Below, one piece after another: positions 17,280 through 25,959 of a DNA stretch of 64,000 bases (position 1 is its first letter; each line of letters begins with the position of its first letter). The translations under genes and the position numbers were made by a program. The notes below the pieces were generated by a model. It was not told where the DNA came from, did no database searches, and saw nothing but the letters and a program-made list of their open reading frames with translations. This DNA is from Rhodovulum sp. ES.010. GTDB taxonomy: Bacteria > Pseudomonadota > Alphaproteobacteria > Rhodobacterales > Rhodobacteraceae. The DNA lies in NCBI RefSeq assembly GCF_900142935.1, contig NZ_FSRS01000001.1:1312001-1376000 (forward strand), given 5' to 3'.

Positions 17280-18143
17280 ATGGCCACGCCATTCAAGAAC
17301 CGACATCTGACGGGCTGGCTGCTCGCCTCGCCGCTGGCGCTGGTGCTGCTGGCCTTCCTGGTGCTGCCGATCGTGATGATCGTGATCGTCAGCTTCTGGG
17401 GCGCGACCGAGTTCTCGATCTACCCGGCCTTCCAGTTCGACAATTACGAATTCCTTCTGACCTCGCAGGTGACCTGGTCGGTGTTCCTCAACACCTTCAA
17501 ATACGCGCTCGTCACCTGGGCCTTCACCCTCGCGATCGGCTTCACGGTGGCCTATTTCCTCGCCTTCCACGTCCGCAGCCTGACCTGGCAGGTGGCGCTG
17601 TTCCTCCTGTGCACGATCCCGTTCTGGACCTCGAACATCATCCGAATGATCTCGTGGATTCCGTTCCTGGGGCGCAACGGCCTCGCCAATTCCACGCTGA
17701 TCTCCTGGGGGGTGATCGACGAGCCGCTGGACTGGCTCTTGTTCTCGGATTTCTCGGTGATCCTGGCCTTCGTGCATCTCTACACGCTGTTCATGGTGGT
17801 GCCGATCTTCAACTCGATGATGCGCATCGACAAATCGCTGATCGAGGCGGCCTATGACGCGGGCGCGACCGGGCGCCAGACCCTGACCAACGTCATCATC
17901 CCGCTCTGCAAGCCGGGCATCATGATCGGGTCGATCTTCGTGGTCACGCTGGTGATGGGCGACTTCATCACCGTGCGCTTCATGTCCGGGTCGCAATCGG
18001 CAAACGTGGGCCGGCTGATCTCGAACGACATCGGTCTTCTGCAATACCCCTCGGCGGCGGCGACGGCGGTGATCCTGCTGATCACCGTGCTGATGGTCAT
18101 CGCGATCCTGTTGCGCTTCGTCGACATCCGGAAGGAGCTCTGA
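17280..18143 (+). CDS. PotB-like ABC transporter permease
   Basis: 287 residues, about six transmembrane helices (first about 11-35). The cytoplasmic coupling loop EAAYDAGATGRQTLTNVIIPLCKPG matches the EAA motif (EAA---G---------I-LP). It belongs to the PotB/MalF-like permease group and would pair with the next gene as a heterodimer. Its stop is separated from the next ATG by 2 bases. Confidence 0.85.
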   Translation: MATPFKNRHLTGWLLASPLALVLLAFLVLPIVMIVIVSFWGATEFSIYPAFQFDNYEFLLTSQVTWSVFLNTFKYALVTWAFTLAIGFTVAYFLAFHVRSLTWQVALFLLCTIPFWTSNIIRMISWIPFLGRNGLANSTLISWGVIDEPLDWLLFSDFSVILAFVHLYTLFMVVPIFNSMMRIDKSLIEAAYDAGATGRQTLTNVIIPLCKPGIMIGSIFVVTLVMGDFITVRFMSGSQSANVGRLISNDIGLLQYPSAAATAVILLITVLMVIAILLRFVDIRKEL

Positions 18144-18145
18144 CG

Positions 18146-18985
18146 ATGGAGAAACGCTCCCGCGCCTTCTACCTCCTCGGCGCCTTCTTCGTGCTGTTCC
18201 TGCTGTTTCTCTACGGCCCCATCCTGACCATCGGCATCCTCAGCTTCCAGGGGCCGCAGGGGGGCCTGACCTTCCCGATGCGCGGCGTGTCGCTCCACTG
18301 GTTCCGCGACCTCTTCCAGGAACAGGCGGTGGGCGACATCTGGGGCAGCTTCCGCCGGTCCTTCGCGCTGGGCCTGATGGTGATGGTCACGACCGTGGTC
18401 GTCTCGATCATGGGCGGGCTGGCCTTCCGCAAGCGGTTCGCGGGCTCCACCGTGCTGTTCTACCTCGTCATCACCTCGCTGGTGATCCCCTCGATCCTGG
18501 TCTCGCTGGGCGTGGGGCTGATCTTCAGCCAGTCGGGGCTGGACGTCCACTGGGCGACCAGCGGGTTCGGCGCGCAACTGACCTGGACCCTGCCCTTCGG
18601 CCTCTTGATCATGTTCGCGGTCTTCAACCGCTTCGACAAGAGCTACGAGGAGGCCGCCCGCGACCAGGGCGCCAGCGCCTGGCAGACCATCCGGCATGTC
18701 GTGCTGCCGATCATCGCGCCCTCACTGATCGGGGTGGCGCTGTTCGGCTTCACCCTCTCCTACGACGAGTTCGCCCGCACGCTCCTGACCGCCGGCAGCT
18801 ACAACACCCTGCCGCTTGAGATCTACGGGATGACCACCAACGTCACGACCCCGGTGATCTTCGCGCTGGGCACGCTGACCACGCTGTTCTCGTTCCTTGT
18901 GATCGCGGCGTTCCTGCTGACGGTCTGGATGGTCAACCGCCGCCGGGCGCGGCGGGCCTCCGATGCCGGGCGGGGCATGGTCTGA
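18146..18985 (+). CDS. PotC-like ABC transporter permease
   Basis: 279 residues, about six transmembrane helices starting with FYLLGAFFVLFLLFLYGPILT. EAA loop: YEEAARDQGASAWQTIRHVVLPIIAPS. It is the second permease of the importer (genes 14885-18985). The final residues are strongly basic (NRRRARRASDAGRG), consistent with a cytoplasmic C-terminus. Confidence 0.85.
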   Translation: MEKRSRAFYLLGAFFVLFLLFLYGPILTIGILSFQGPQGGLTFPMRGVSLHWFRDLFQEQAVGDIWGSFRRSFALGLMVMVTTVVVSIMGGLAFRKRFAGSTVLFYLVITSLVIPSILVSLGVGLIFSQSGLDVHWATSGFGAQLTWTLPFGLLIMFAVFNRFDKSYEEAARDQGASAWQTIRHVVLPIIAPSLIGVALFGFTLSYDEFARTLLTAGSYNTLPLEIYGMTTNVTTPVIFALGTLTTLFSFLVIAAFLLTVWMVNRRRARRASDAGRGMV

Positions 18986-18989
18986 CCCG

Positions 18990-19628
18990 ATGGCCTACAT
19001 CCTCATCAACCCCAATTCCTGCGCGGAGATGACACGCAGCATCCGCGCCATGGCCGAAACCGCCGCGCCCGGGGCCGCCTTCGAGGCCTGGACCTCGCAT
19101 GACGGCCCGCCCGCGATCCAGGGCGCGGCCGACGGCGAGCGGGCGACCGGGCCGCTGCTCGACCTCGTGGCCCGGGCAAGCGAACGCGGCGCCGAGGGCA
19201 TCGTGATCGCCTGTTTCGACGATACCGGGCTGGCCGAGGCGCGCCGGCTTGCCCCCTGCCCGGTCATCGGCATCGGGCAGGCCGCGTTCCACGTCGCCGC
19301 CCTGCGCGGCTGGCGCTTTTCGGCGGTGACCACCCTGCCCGTCTCGGTGCCGATCATCGAGCGCAATATCCGCGCCTACGGGTTCGGTCCCCACCTCGCC
19401 CGCGTCCGCGCGAGCGACGTGCCGGTGCTGGCGCTGGAACAGGACCCCGACGCGGCCTGCGCCCGCGTGACCGAAGAGGCAGCCCGCGCCTTCGCCGAGG
19501 ACGGGGTCCAGGCCATCGTGCCGGGCTGTGCGGGCATGGCGCGGCTGACGGCGCATCTGCGCGCCCATCTGGACCGCCCGGTGATCGACGGGGTCGAGGC
19601 GGCCGCCCGGCTGATCGCCGCCCTCTGA
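18990..19628 (+). CDS. Asp/Glu/hydantoin racemase family protein
   Basis: 212 residues from ATG 18990 (MAYILINPNSCAEMT, the usual start of hydantoin/allantoin racemases). Two catalytic cysteines are visible: C75 in VIACFDDTG and C180 in VPGCAGM, at the positions expected for two-base racemisation. It follows the permease gene by 4 bases and is presumably the last gene of the importer operon, so the imported compound or its product is likely a chiral hydantoin, allantoin or acidic amino acid. An in-frame ATG at 18963 inside the permease gene is less likely. Confidence 0.8.
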   Translation: MAYILINPNSCAEMTRSIRAMAETAAPGAAFEAWTSHDGPPAIQGAADGERATGPLLDLVARASERGAEGIVIACFDDTGLAEARRLAPCPVIGIGQAAFHVAALRGWRFSAVTTLPVSVPIIERNIRAYGFGPHLARVRASDVPVLALEQDPDAACARVTEEAARAFAEDGVQAIVPGCAGMARLTAHLRAHLDRPVIDGVEAAARLIAAL

Positions 19629-19647
19629 CGGGCGCGCGGGCGCCCCC

Positions 19648-20343
19648 TCAGACCGACACGGCGTGCATCAGCTCGGCCTTCGACAGCTCGCACTTCGTCC
19701 CCGACAGGGTGACCGCGCCGCGTTCCATCACGTAGAACCTGTCGGCCAGCCCGTAGGCGAACTCGAAATACTGCTCGACCAGGACGATCGCCATGTTGCG
19801 GCGCGCGCGCAGGTAGTCGATCACCCGGCCGATCTGCTGGATGATGTTGGGCTGGATGCCCTCGGTGGGCTCGTCCAGCAGCAGGAGCTTGGGCCGGGTG
19901 ATCATCGCCCGCGCGATGGCCAGCTGCTGCTGTTGCCCGCCCGACAGGTCGCCGCCGCGCCGGTTCGCCATCTCCTTCAGCACCGGGAACAGCTCGTGGA
20001 TCTCGCCCGGAACGGCCCGCTCGGATCGCGGCAGGCAGGCAAAGCCGGTCTCCAGGTTCTCGCGCACCGTCAGCAGCGGGAAGATCATCCGCCCCTGCGG
20101 CACATAGCCCACGCCGCGATGCGCCATCCCCTGGGCGGGCACGCGCCCGACCTCCTGCCCGTCCAGTTCCACCCGCCCGGCCGTGCGCGGATGCGTGCCG
20201 GAAATCGCCTTCAGAAGGCTCGTCTTGCCCACCCCGTTGGTGCCCATCACGCAGGTCACCTCGCCCGCCCGCGCCTGCAGGTCGATCCCGTGGAGGATCT
20301 GCGAGCCCCCGTAATGCAGCGTCAGCCCCTGCGTCTTCAGCAT
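19648..20343 (-). CDS. urtE: Urea ABC transporter ATP-binding subunit UrtE
   Basis: 231 residues of the LivF type: Walker A GTNGVGKTS (34-42), signature LSGGQQQQ (133-140), Walker B LLLLDEPTEGIQPNIIQQIG, H-loop equivalent LVEQYFEFAYGLAD. The phrase EPTEGIQPNIIQ and the C-terminus typify UrtE rather than LivF. Last gene of urtABCDE; provides energy for urea import under nitrogen limitation. It ends convergently 19 bases from the racemase gene. Confidence 0.92.
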   Translation of the reverse strand: MLKTQGLTLHYGGSQILHGIDLQARAGEVTCVMGTNGVGKTSLLKAISGTHPRTAGRVELDGQEVGRVPAQGMAHRGVGYVPQGRMIFPLLTVRENLETGFACLPRSERAVPGEIHELFPVLKEMANRRGGDLSGGQQQQLAIARAMITRPKLLLLDEPTEGIQPNIIQQIGRVIDYLRARRNMAIVLVEQYFEFAYGLADRFYVMERGAVTLSGTKCELSKAELMHAVSV

Positions 20344-20346
20344 CGC

Positions 20347-21087
20347 CTAGCGTCCCAGATAGACATCGATCACCTGCTGGTTCCTCGTGACGTGGTCGAG
20401 GCTGCCCTCGGCCAGCACGGACCCCTCGTGGAGCACCGTCACCCGGCACTCCAGCCGCCGGACGAATTCCATGTCATGCTCCACCACCACCACCGCGCGG
20501 GTCTTCGCCGCCTCCTTCAACAGGTCCGTGGTGTGCTCGCGCTCGGCCAGGGTCATGCCGGCGGCGGGTTCGTCCACCAGCAGGAGCTTCGGCTCCTGGG
20601 CCAGCAACATGCCGATTTCCAGCCATTGCTTCTGGCCGTGGCTCAACTCGCCGGCCTTGCGGGTCACCTCGTCGGCCAGCCCGATCTCCTCGGCCAGGCC
20701 CTCCACCCGCGCCGTGTCGGCCGCCGTCCGCCGATAGAACAGAACCTTCCACGGCGCGCGGTCCTTCCTGAGCGCCATCAGCAGGTTGTCGAACACCGAC
20801 TGGTCCTCGAACACGGTGGGGCGCTGGAACTTGCGGCCGATGCCCTCGCGCGCGATCCGGCTTTCGTTCATCTTCAACAGCGACCGGCTCATCTCGCCCC
20901 ACAGCACCTCGCCGGTATCGGGCCGGGTCTTGCCGGTCACGATGTCCATGAAGGTCGTCTTGCCCGCGCCGTTCGGCCCGATGATCGCGCGCAGCTCCGC
21001 CGGGCCGATCTCGAAGGACAGGTTGTTGATCGCCTTGAACCCGTCGAAGGACACCGACACGCCCGAAACTTCCAGAAGGGTGCTCAT
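20347..21087 (-). CDS. urtD: Urea ABC transporter ATP-binding subunit UrtD
   Basis: 246 residues of the LivG type starting at 21087, where ATGA overlaps the urtC stop. Walker A GPNGAGKTT (about 37-45), GRKFQRPTVFEDQSVFDNL (UrtD-typical Q-loop region), LSHGQKQWLEIGMLL (degenerate signature with SHGQ, normal for UrtD), Walker B LLLVDEPAAGMTLAE. Pairs with UrtE as ATPase heterodimer of the urea importer. Longer upstream starts lie in urtC and are rejected. Confidence 0.92.
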   Translation of the reverse strand: MSTLLEVSGVSVSFDGFKAINNLSFEIGPAELRAIIGPNGAGKTTFMDIVTGKTRPDTGEVLWGEMSRSLLKMNESRIAREGIGRKFQRPTVFEDQSVFDNLLMALRKDRAPWKVLFYRRTAADTARVEGLAEEIGLADEVTRKAGELSHGQKQWLEIGMLLAQEPKLLLVDEPAAGMTLAEREHTTDLLKEAAKTRAVVVVEHDMEFVRRLECRVTVLHEGSVLAEGSLDHVTRNQQVIDVYLGR

Positions 21088-22316
21088 TGCTCGGCCTCCT
21101 TCTCGCGGAACGCGCCCTGGTCGGGGCCCAGGTCGGCGCCGTGGCGGTCGGGCGCGTGGCGGCCGGTGACCAGGTCGACCAGCCCGCCGATGCCCTGCGG
21201 CGCGAACAGCGTGACCAGCACGAAGCCGAGCCCGAGCAGAACCTGCCACCAGTCGACCCATTGCACGGTGTAGACCCCGAGGTTCAGGTCGGGCGCCTGC
21301 CCGCCGGTGAACCAGGTCGACAGAAGCGACACCAGCGCCGCCCCGATCACCGCGCCGTAAAGCCGCCCGCGCCCGCCGATGGCGACCCAGACGGCCAGGT
21401 AGATCGACGCGATGGGCGCGATCTCGGCGGGGTTGATGATGCCCGCCTGCGGGTAATAAAGCGCGCCCGCGATCCCCGCGATCACCGCGGTCAGGGTGAA
21501 CACGAAGAGCTTGTAGCCCTCGACCGAGTAGCCCAGGAACCGCACCCGCGCCTCGTCGTCGCGGATGCCGCGGATCACGCTGCCGAACTTGCCCGAGACG
21601 ACGAAGGCGGCCAGCACATAGCCCAGCGCCAGCGCCGCCGCCGAGGCCCAGAAGAACCGGATCGAGATCATCGATTGCGGCACGTCGCCCGCGCCGGGAA
21701 TGTTCTGCAGCCCCGACAGCCCGTTATTGCCCCTCAGCCCGCTGTCGTTCTGGAAAAGGTAAAGCGCGAGCGCCAGCGTCATCGCCTGGGTCAGGATCGA
21801 GAGATAGACCCCCGTCACCCGCGACCGGAACGCCAGCCAGCCGAAGACCAGCGCCAAGAGGCCGGGCACCAGCACCACCAGCGCCAGCTGCATCGGCAGC
21901 GAATGGGCGAACACCCAGATCGCGGGGAACTCGCTGCCCCCCACCACGCCGAAGATCTGCGTGGCGATGGCATCCCGGATCTCGTCGGGCGTTGGCGGTA
22001 TCTCGGCCTGGGCCAGCGACTCGGCCACGATCAGTTCGGTACGGGCATACATCAGCCACATCCCGATCATGTAGCCGCCGAGCCCGAAGAACGCAAAATG
22101 GCCCAAGGAAAGGATGCCGGCATAGCCCCACACCAGGTCCATCGCGATGGCGACGAGGCAGAGGCAGAGCGTCTTGCCCAGCGTCTTGACGAAGCTCGTC
22201 GAGATCAGGCCGACCCCCAACCCCTCGCCGAGGATCGTCACCGCGAGGGTGAAGAGGCCCAAAAGCGCGAGGAAGATCAGCACCGAGGGGTTTTGCGCGA
22301 TGAAGCTCTGCCGCAT
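21084..22316 (-). CDS. urtC: Urea ABC transporter permease UrtC
   Basis: 410 residues, LivM-like with about 10 membrane helices. It has the family segments DLVWGYAGILSLGHFAFFGLGGYMIGMWLMY, NNGLSGLQNIPG and VWVAIGGRGRLYGAVIGAALVSLLSTWF. A soluble segment around residues 95-125 (AESLAQAEIPPTPDEI) is a usual UrtC insertion. The gene begins 3 bases after the urtB stop, so the two permeases are translated together. Confidence 0.92.
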   Translation of the reverse strand: MRQSFIAQNPSVLIFLALLGLFTLAVTILGEGLGVGLISTSFVKTLGKTLCLCLVAIAMDLVWGYAGILSLGHFAFFGLGGYMIGMWLMYARTELIVAESLAQAEIPPTPDEIRDAIATQIFGVVGGSEFPAIWVFAHSLPMQLALVVLVPGLLALVFGWLAFRSRVTGVYLSILTQAMTLALALYLFQNDSGLRGNNGLSGLQNIPGAGDVPQSMISIRFFWASAAALALGYVLAAFVVSGKFGSVIRGIRDDEARVRFLGYSVEGYKLFVFTLTAVIAGIAGALYYPQAGIINPAEIAPIASIYLAVWVAIGGRGRLYGAVIGAALVSLLSTWFTGGQAPDLNLGVYTVQWVDWWQVLLGLGFVLVTLFAPQGIGGLVDLVTGRHAPDRHGADLGPDQGAFREKEAEQ

Positions 22317-22319
22317 GGC

Positions 22320-24275
22320 TCAATCCCCCGCCGCGCGGCCCCGGAGCGCGATGATGCCCCGCGGCCGGAACTGGATGAACAGGATGATGAACAGGATCAT
22401 GTAGGTCTGCGCGGCCAGCGTGTTGGACGGGTTCAGCCACTCGATCCCCTTCTGCAAAAACCCGATCAGCGCGGCGCCCAGCAGCGTGCCCCAGATATTG
22501 CCGACGCCGCCCACGACCACCGTCATGAAGCTTTGCACGATGTAGTCCTGCCCGAGTTCCGAGGTGACCTTGGCGTAAAGCCCGATGGCCACGCCCGCGA
22601 CCCCCGCGATGCCGGAGCCCAGCCCGAAGGCGAACATGTTGATCCGCTCGGGGTTGATGCCCATCGAGGCCGCCATGCGCGGGTTCTGCGTGACCGCCCG
22701 CACCTCCAGCCCCAGCCGCGTCCGGCGCATGATGAACAGGAACAGCGCGAGGAAGACCAGCGCGAGGACGAAGATCGCGATGCGGATATAGCTGATCGAG
22801 ACGACGTCGTTGATCACCAGCGCGCCGTCCAGCCAGTCGGGAGAGGTCAGGGGGCGCGCCTGCGTGCCGAAGATGTTCTTGGCCAGCTGCTGCAGGGCGA
22901 TCGAGATGCCGAAAGTCGCCAAGAGCGTCTCCAGCGGCCGGTTGTAGAGCCAGCGGATCACCAGCCGCTCCATCGCGACGCCCGCCCCGAAGGTGATCGC
23001 GAAGGCCAGGGGCAGCGCGATCAGGATCGACAGCGTGTAGTCCGGCACCAGTTGCTGGACCACGTAGCCGGTATAGGCGCCCATCATGATGAACTCGCCA
23101 TGGGCCATGTTGATGACCCCCATCACCCCGAAGGTGACGGCCAGCCCGATGGCGGCAAGGAAATAGATCGAGGCGAGCGACAGCGCATCCAGCGTCAGGT
23201 CGGCCGCCTGGTTCAGGCCCACCTTCAGCCGGATCGCCTCCAGCGCGGCATTGGCGGCGTCGGTGACGGCCGGGTCGGGCGCGGCGTAGCGGTCGTAGAA
23301 GCTGTGCGCCGCGAGCGCGGCCTCGACCTCCGCGGCGGTGGCGGCGGCGGGCACCCGGCCGGCCTCGGCGAGCGCGGCATAGGCGCGGTCGCGCGCGGCG
23401 TCGCTGTCGAGCGCGGCCACCGGCACGCCGCCGACGCGCCCGTTCTCGACATGCGCCGCCAGGGCCGCGCGAATGTCGCCCCGGCCGAGGCGCGGCGGCG
23501 CAAGCCCGGCCTCCACCAGCAGCGCGTAGGCCTCTTGCGCGGGCAGCGCCTCGCTGCCGGGCGCGAGCACGCGCGCGATGTTCTCGTCCTCGGGCGGCTG
23601 GCCCGCGACGACGACGCGGGTGGTCGCCACCAGCGGGTTGAGCGCGGCGCGCGCATCCACCCCCAGATCGCCCGCGAAGCTTTGAATGGCCGCGACGCGC
23701 GCGGCGCTGTCGGGATCGAAGGAAATCGTCAGAAGGCGTTCCAGCCGTTCCTTGCGCGCCTTCAGCGCCGGGTCGGCCTCGCCCGCGATGCTGTCGCGCA
23801 GCGCCGCCAGGTGCGCGGCCTCGCCGTCGCGCGCGATGGAGTCCAGCGCCTCGGCGCGGGTGGCCGGGTCCGGGTCGTTCAGCTGGAACCGCACCAGCGC
23901 CGCCCCGATCATCGCGCGGATGCCGCTGTTGGGGCGCAGCTGGTCGTAGCCGTCGTCGGGCACCTCGCCCAGCGCCTCGCCGCTGCCGATCTCGATCAGG
24001 CGCAGCGTGTCGCGGTCCACCTCCTCGCCGAAGAAGAAGCGCCCGTCGGACTCGCGCTGCCACAACGCCTTGTCCTGCCAACGCTCCAGCACCTCCTGCG
24101 CGGCGGGCAGCCCGCTCTCGGCCAGCGCGTCGATGGCGGGGCCGATGGTGCGGCGCGAGCTTTGCTCGATCAGGTCGCGCTGCTCCTGCAAGAGCGCCTG
24201 GATCGGCGTCTCCTGCGCGGCGGCCGGCAGGCCGAAAAGGTACAGGAAAGACAGTGCGGCAAGAAGGATGCGCAT
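22320..24275 (-). CDS. urtB: Urea ABC transporter permease UrtB with large extracytoplasmic N-terminal domain
   Basis: 651 residues. A signal-like first helix (MRILLAALSFLYLFGLPAAAQ) leads into about 340 soluble, Ala-rich helical residues (HEAT-like), then the LivH-type permease from about residue 365 (SIYFLAAIGLAVTFGVMGVINMAHGEFIMMGAY, RRTRLGLEVRAVTQNPRMAASMGINPERIN, VGGVGNIWGTLLGAALIGFLQKGIEW). The long periplasmic domain is common in proteobacterial UrtB. The start at 24275 is chosen because it opens into the signal segment; longer frames run through the urtA leader. Confidence 0.9.
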   Translation of the reverse strand: MRILLAALSFLYLFGLPAAAQETPIQALLQEQRDLIEQSSRRTIGPAIDALAESGLPAAQEVLERWQDKALWQRESDGRFFFGEEVDRDTLRLIEIGSGEALGEVPDDGYDQLRPNSGIRAMIGAALVRFQLNDPDPATRAEALDSIARDGEAAHLAALRDSIAGEADPALKARKERLERLLTISFDPDSAARVAAIQSFAGDLGVDARAALNPLVATTRVVVAGQPPEDENIARVLAPGSEALPAQEAYALLVEAGLAPPRLGRGDIRAALAAHVENGRVGGVPVAALDSDAARDRAYAALAEAGRVPAAATAAEVEAALAAHSFYDRYAAPDPAVTDAANAALEAIRLKVGLNQAADLTLDALSLASIYFLAAIGLAVTFGVMGVINMAHGEFIMMGAYTGYVVQQLVPDYTLSILIALPLAFAITFGAGVAMERLVIRWLYNRPLETLLATFGISIALQQLAKNIFGTQARPLTSPDWLDGALVINDVVSISYIRIAIFVLALVFLALFLFIMRRTRLGLEVRAVTQNPRMAASMGINPERINMFAFGLGSGIAGVAGVAIGLYAKVTSELGQDYIVQSFMTVVVGGVGNIWGTLLGAALIGFLQKGIEWLNPSNTLAAQTYMILFIILFIQFRPRGIIALRGRAAGD

Positions 24276-24334
24276 CGGGTAAGGGCCTGAAAACCTGGAA
24301 AAAAGGGGGCAGGCGCACCCGCCCCCGTCAGCCG

Positions 24335-25618
24335 TCAGTAGTTCGACTTGACCTGCACGCAGGTCTCGGTCTCGGTGTTGTACATCCCGCAGTCGAGCTC
24401 CTGCCAGTCGGATTTCAGCACCGCCGACTCGGGCAGGTAGTCGGTCCAGGCGTCGCCCGGAACCTCCTCGGTCTGGCTGAGGATGTCGAACTGGCCGTCG
24501 TCGGTGATCTCGCCGATCAGCACCGGCTTGGACAGGTGATGGTTGGTGTTCATCACCGCGGTGCCGCCGGTGAGGTTGGGGAATTCCTGGCCCCACATCG
24601 CCTCGCGCACGGCGTCCACGTCCGTCGTGCCGGCCTCCTCGACCGCGTTCACCCACATGTTGAAGCCGATGTAATGCGCCTCCATCGGGTCGTTGGTCAC
24701 GCGGGCCTCGTCGCCGATGAAGTCGTGCCAGCCGGCGATGAAGTCGTCATTGGCCTCGGTGTCGGCGGACATGAAGTAGTTCCACGCCGCGAGATGGCCG
24801 ACGAGGTTGATGGTGTCGAGGCCGGACAGCTCCTCCTCGCCGACCGAGAAGGCCACCACGGGGATGTCGGCGGCGTCCACGCCCTGCGCGGCGAGTTCCT
24901 TGTAGAAGCCGATATTGGCGTCGCCGTTGATGGTCGAGATCACGCCCACCTGCTTGCCGCCCGCCCCCAGCGCCACGACGTCGGAGACGATCTTGGACCA
25001 GTCGGAATGGCCGAAGGGCGTGTAGTTCACGAAGATGTCTTCCTCCGCGATGCCCTTGTCCTGCAGGTAGGAGTCCAGGATGTTGTTGGTCGTCCGCGGA
25101 TAGACGTAGTCGGTGCCCAGCAGCGCGAAGGACTCCACCCCCAGTTCGTCGAGGAAATAGTCCACCGCCGGGATCGCCTGCTGGTTCGGCGCGGCGCCGG
25201 TGTAGAACACGTTCCTGGAGCTTTCCTCGCCCTCGTATTGCACCGGGTAGAACAGCAGCCCGTTGAGTTCCTCGATCACCGGCAGCACCGATTTCCGGCT
25301 GACCGACGTCCAGCAGCCGAAGATCACGTCGACCTCCTGCACGGTCAGCAGCTCGCGCGCCTTCTCGGCGAAAAGCGGCCAGTCGGAGGCCGGGTCGACC
25401 ACCACCGCCTCGAGCTGCTTGCCGAGCACGCCGCCATTCTCGTTCTGCTGCTCGATGAGCATCAGCATGGTGTCCTTCAGCGTGGTCTCGGAAATCGCCA
25501 TCGTCCCCGAGAGCGAGTGCAGCACGCCCACCTTGATCGTGTCGTCCTGCGCCCAGGCCGGCAGCCCGAACGTCCCCAGGGCGACGGCGCTTGCGACAAG
25601 TGTTTTCACTGAGTTCAT
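24335..25618 (-). CDS. urtA: Urea ABC transporter substrate-binding protein UrtA
   Basis: 427 residues from ATG 25618, with GGAGGG 8 bases upstream and a signal peptide (about 1-23, GTFGLPAWAQ). The mature protein DDTIKVGVLHSLSGTMAISE, CWTSVSRKSVLPVIEELNGLLFYPVQYEGEE, and GTDYVYPRTTNNILDSYL is diagnostic for UrtA. Periplasmic high-affinity urea/short amide receptor. It heads urtABCDE. No urease genes lie in the window; a candidate sigma-54 promoter is about 90 bases upstream and rpoN is the next gene on the same strand. Confidence 0.93.
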   Translation of the reverse strand: MNSVKTLVASAVALGTFGLPAWAQDDTIKVGVLHSLSGTMAISETTLKDTMLMLIEQQNENGGVLGKQLEAVVVDPASDWPLFAEKARELLTVQEVDVIFGCWTSVSRKSVLPVIEELNGLLFYPVQYEGEESSRNVFYTGAAPNQQAIPAVDYFLDELGVESFALLGTDYVYPRTTNNILDSYLQDKGIAEEDIFVNYTPFGHSDWSKIVSDVVALGAGGKQVGVISTINGDANIGFYKELAAQGVDAADIPVVAFSVGEEELSGLDTINLVGHLAAWNYFMSADTEANDDFIAGWHDFIGDEARVTNDPMEAHYIGFNMWVNAVEEAGTTDVDAVREAMWGQEFPNLTGGTAVMNTNHHLSKPVLIGEITDDGQFDILSQTEEVPGDAWTDYLPESAVLKSDWQELDCGMYNTETETCVQVKSNY

Positions 25619-25959
25619 TCGATCCCTCCATGCGGGGCCGCGTGCCGGGCCGATCGCGGGCGTGCCGCGCCCTGCCTGGCATCCGGCCCTGCAGCCGTGA
25701 TGTTGCATCCCGTGCGCCGGCCCTGCGAACCTGACGGTCGCGGGTCGTCGCACACCCCCTCGAACGGCCGGCATGGCCAGCCTGGGCAGGGAGAGCATTT
25801 CTGCACCGCGGCGGGCAGGCAATCGAACGGCCGGGGGACGGGGCACAAATCGCGGCCACCGCGCGGGGCTGCCCGATTTCCTGTCAGAATTTACGCATGC
25901 GCCCACGTTTTGGGCAAAACCGGGCCGAATCCGTCCCCCGCGGCGCCCCCTGCCCCGCG
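25619..25959. other. rpoN-urtA intergenic region (341 bases)
   Basis: No gene is seen. It holds the urtA leader and ribosome site, one GG-N10-GC element (25703-25719), a GC-rich stretch, and an A/T-richer patch around 25885-25920 downstream of the rpoN stop. No clear intrinsic terminator for rpoN is visible, so read-through into urt cannot be excluded. Confidence 0.4.
25703..25719 (-). promoter_or_regulatory. Candidate sigma-54 promoter of urtABCDE
   Basis: Read on the minus strand the element is GGCGCACGGGATGCAA: GG and GC separated by exactly 10 bases, with 3 mismatches to TGGCAC-N5-TTGCA. It would place transcription start near 25692, about 75 bases upstream of urtA. Nitrogen-limited urea transport under NtrC/sigma-54 is well known. 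Weaker than the two nif promoters in this window. Confidence 0.35.
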
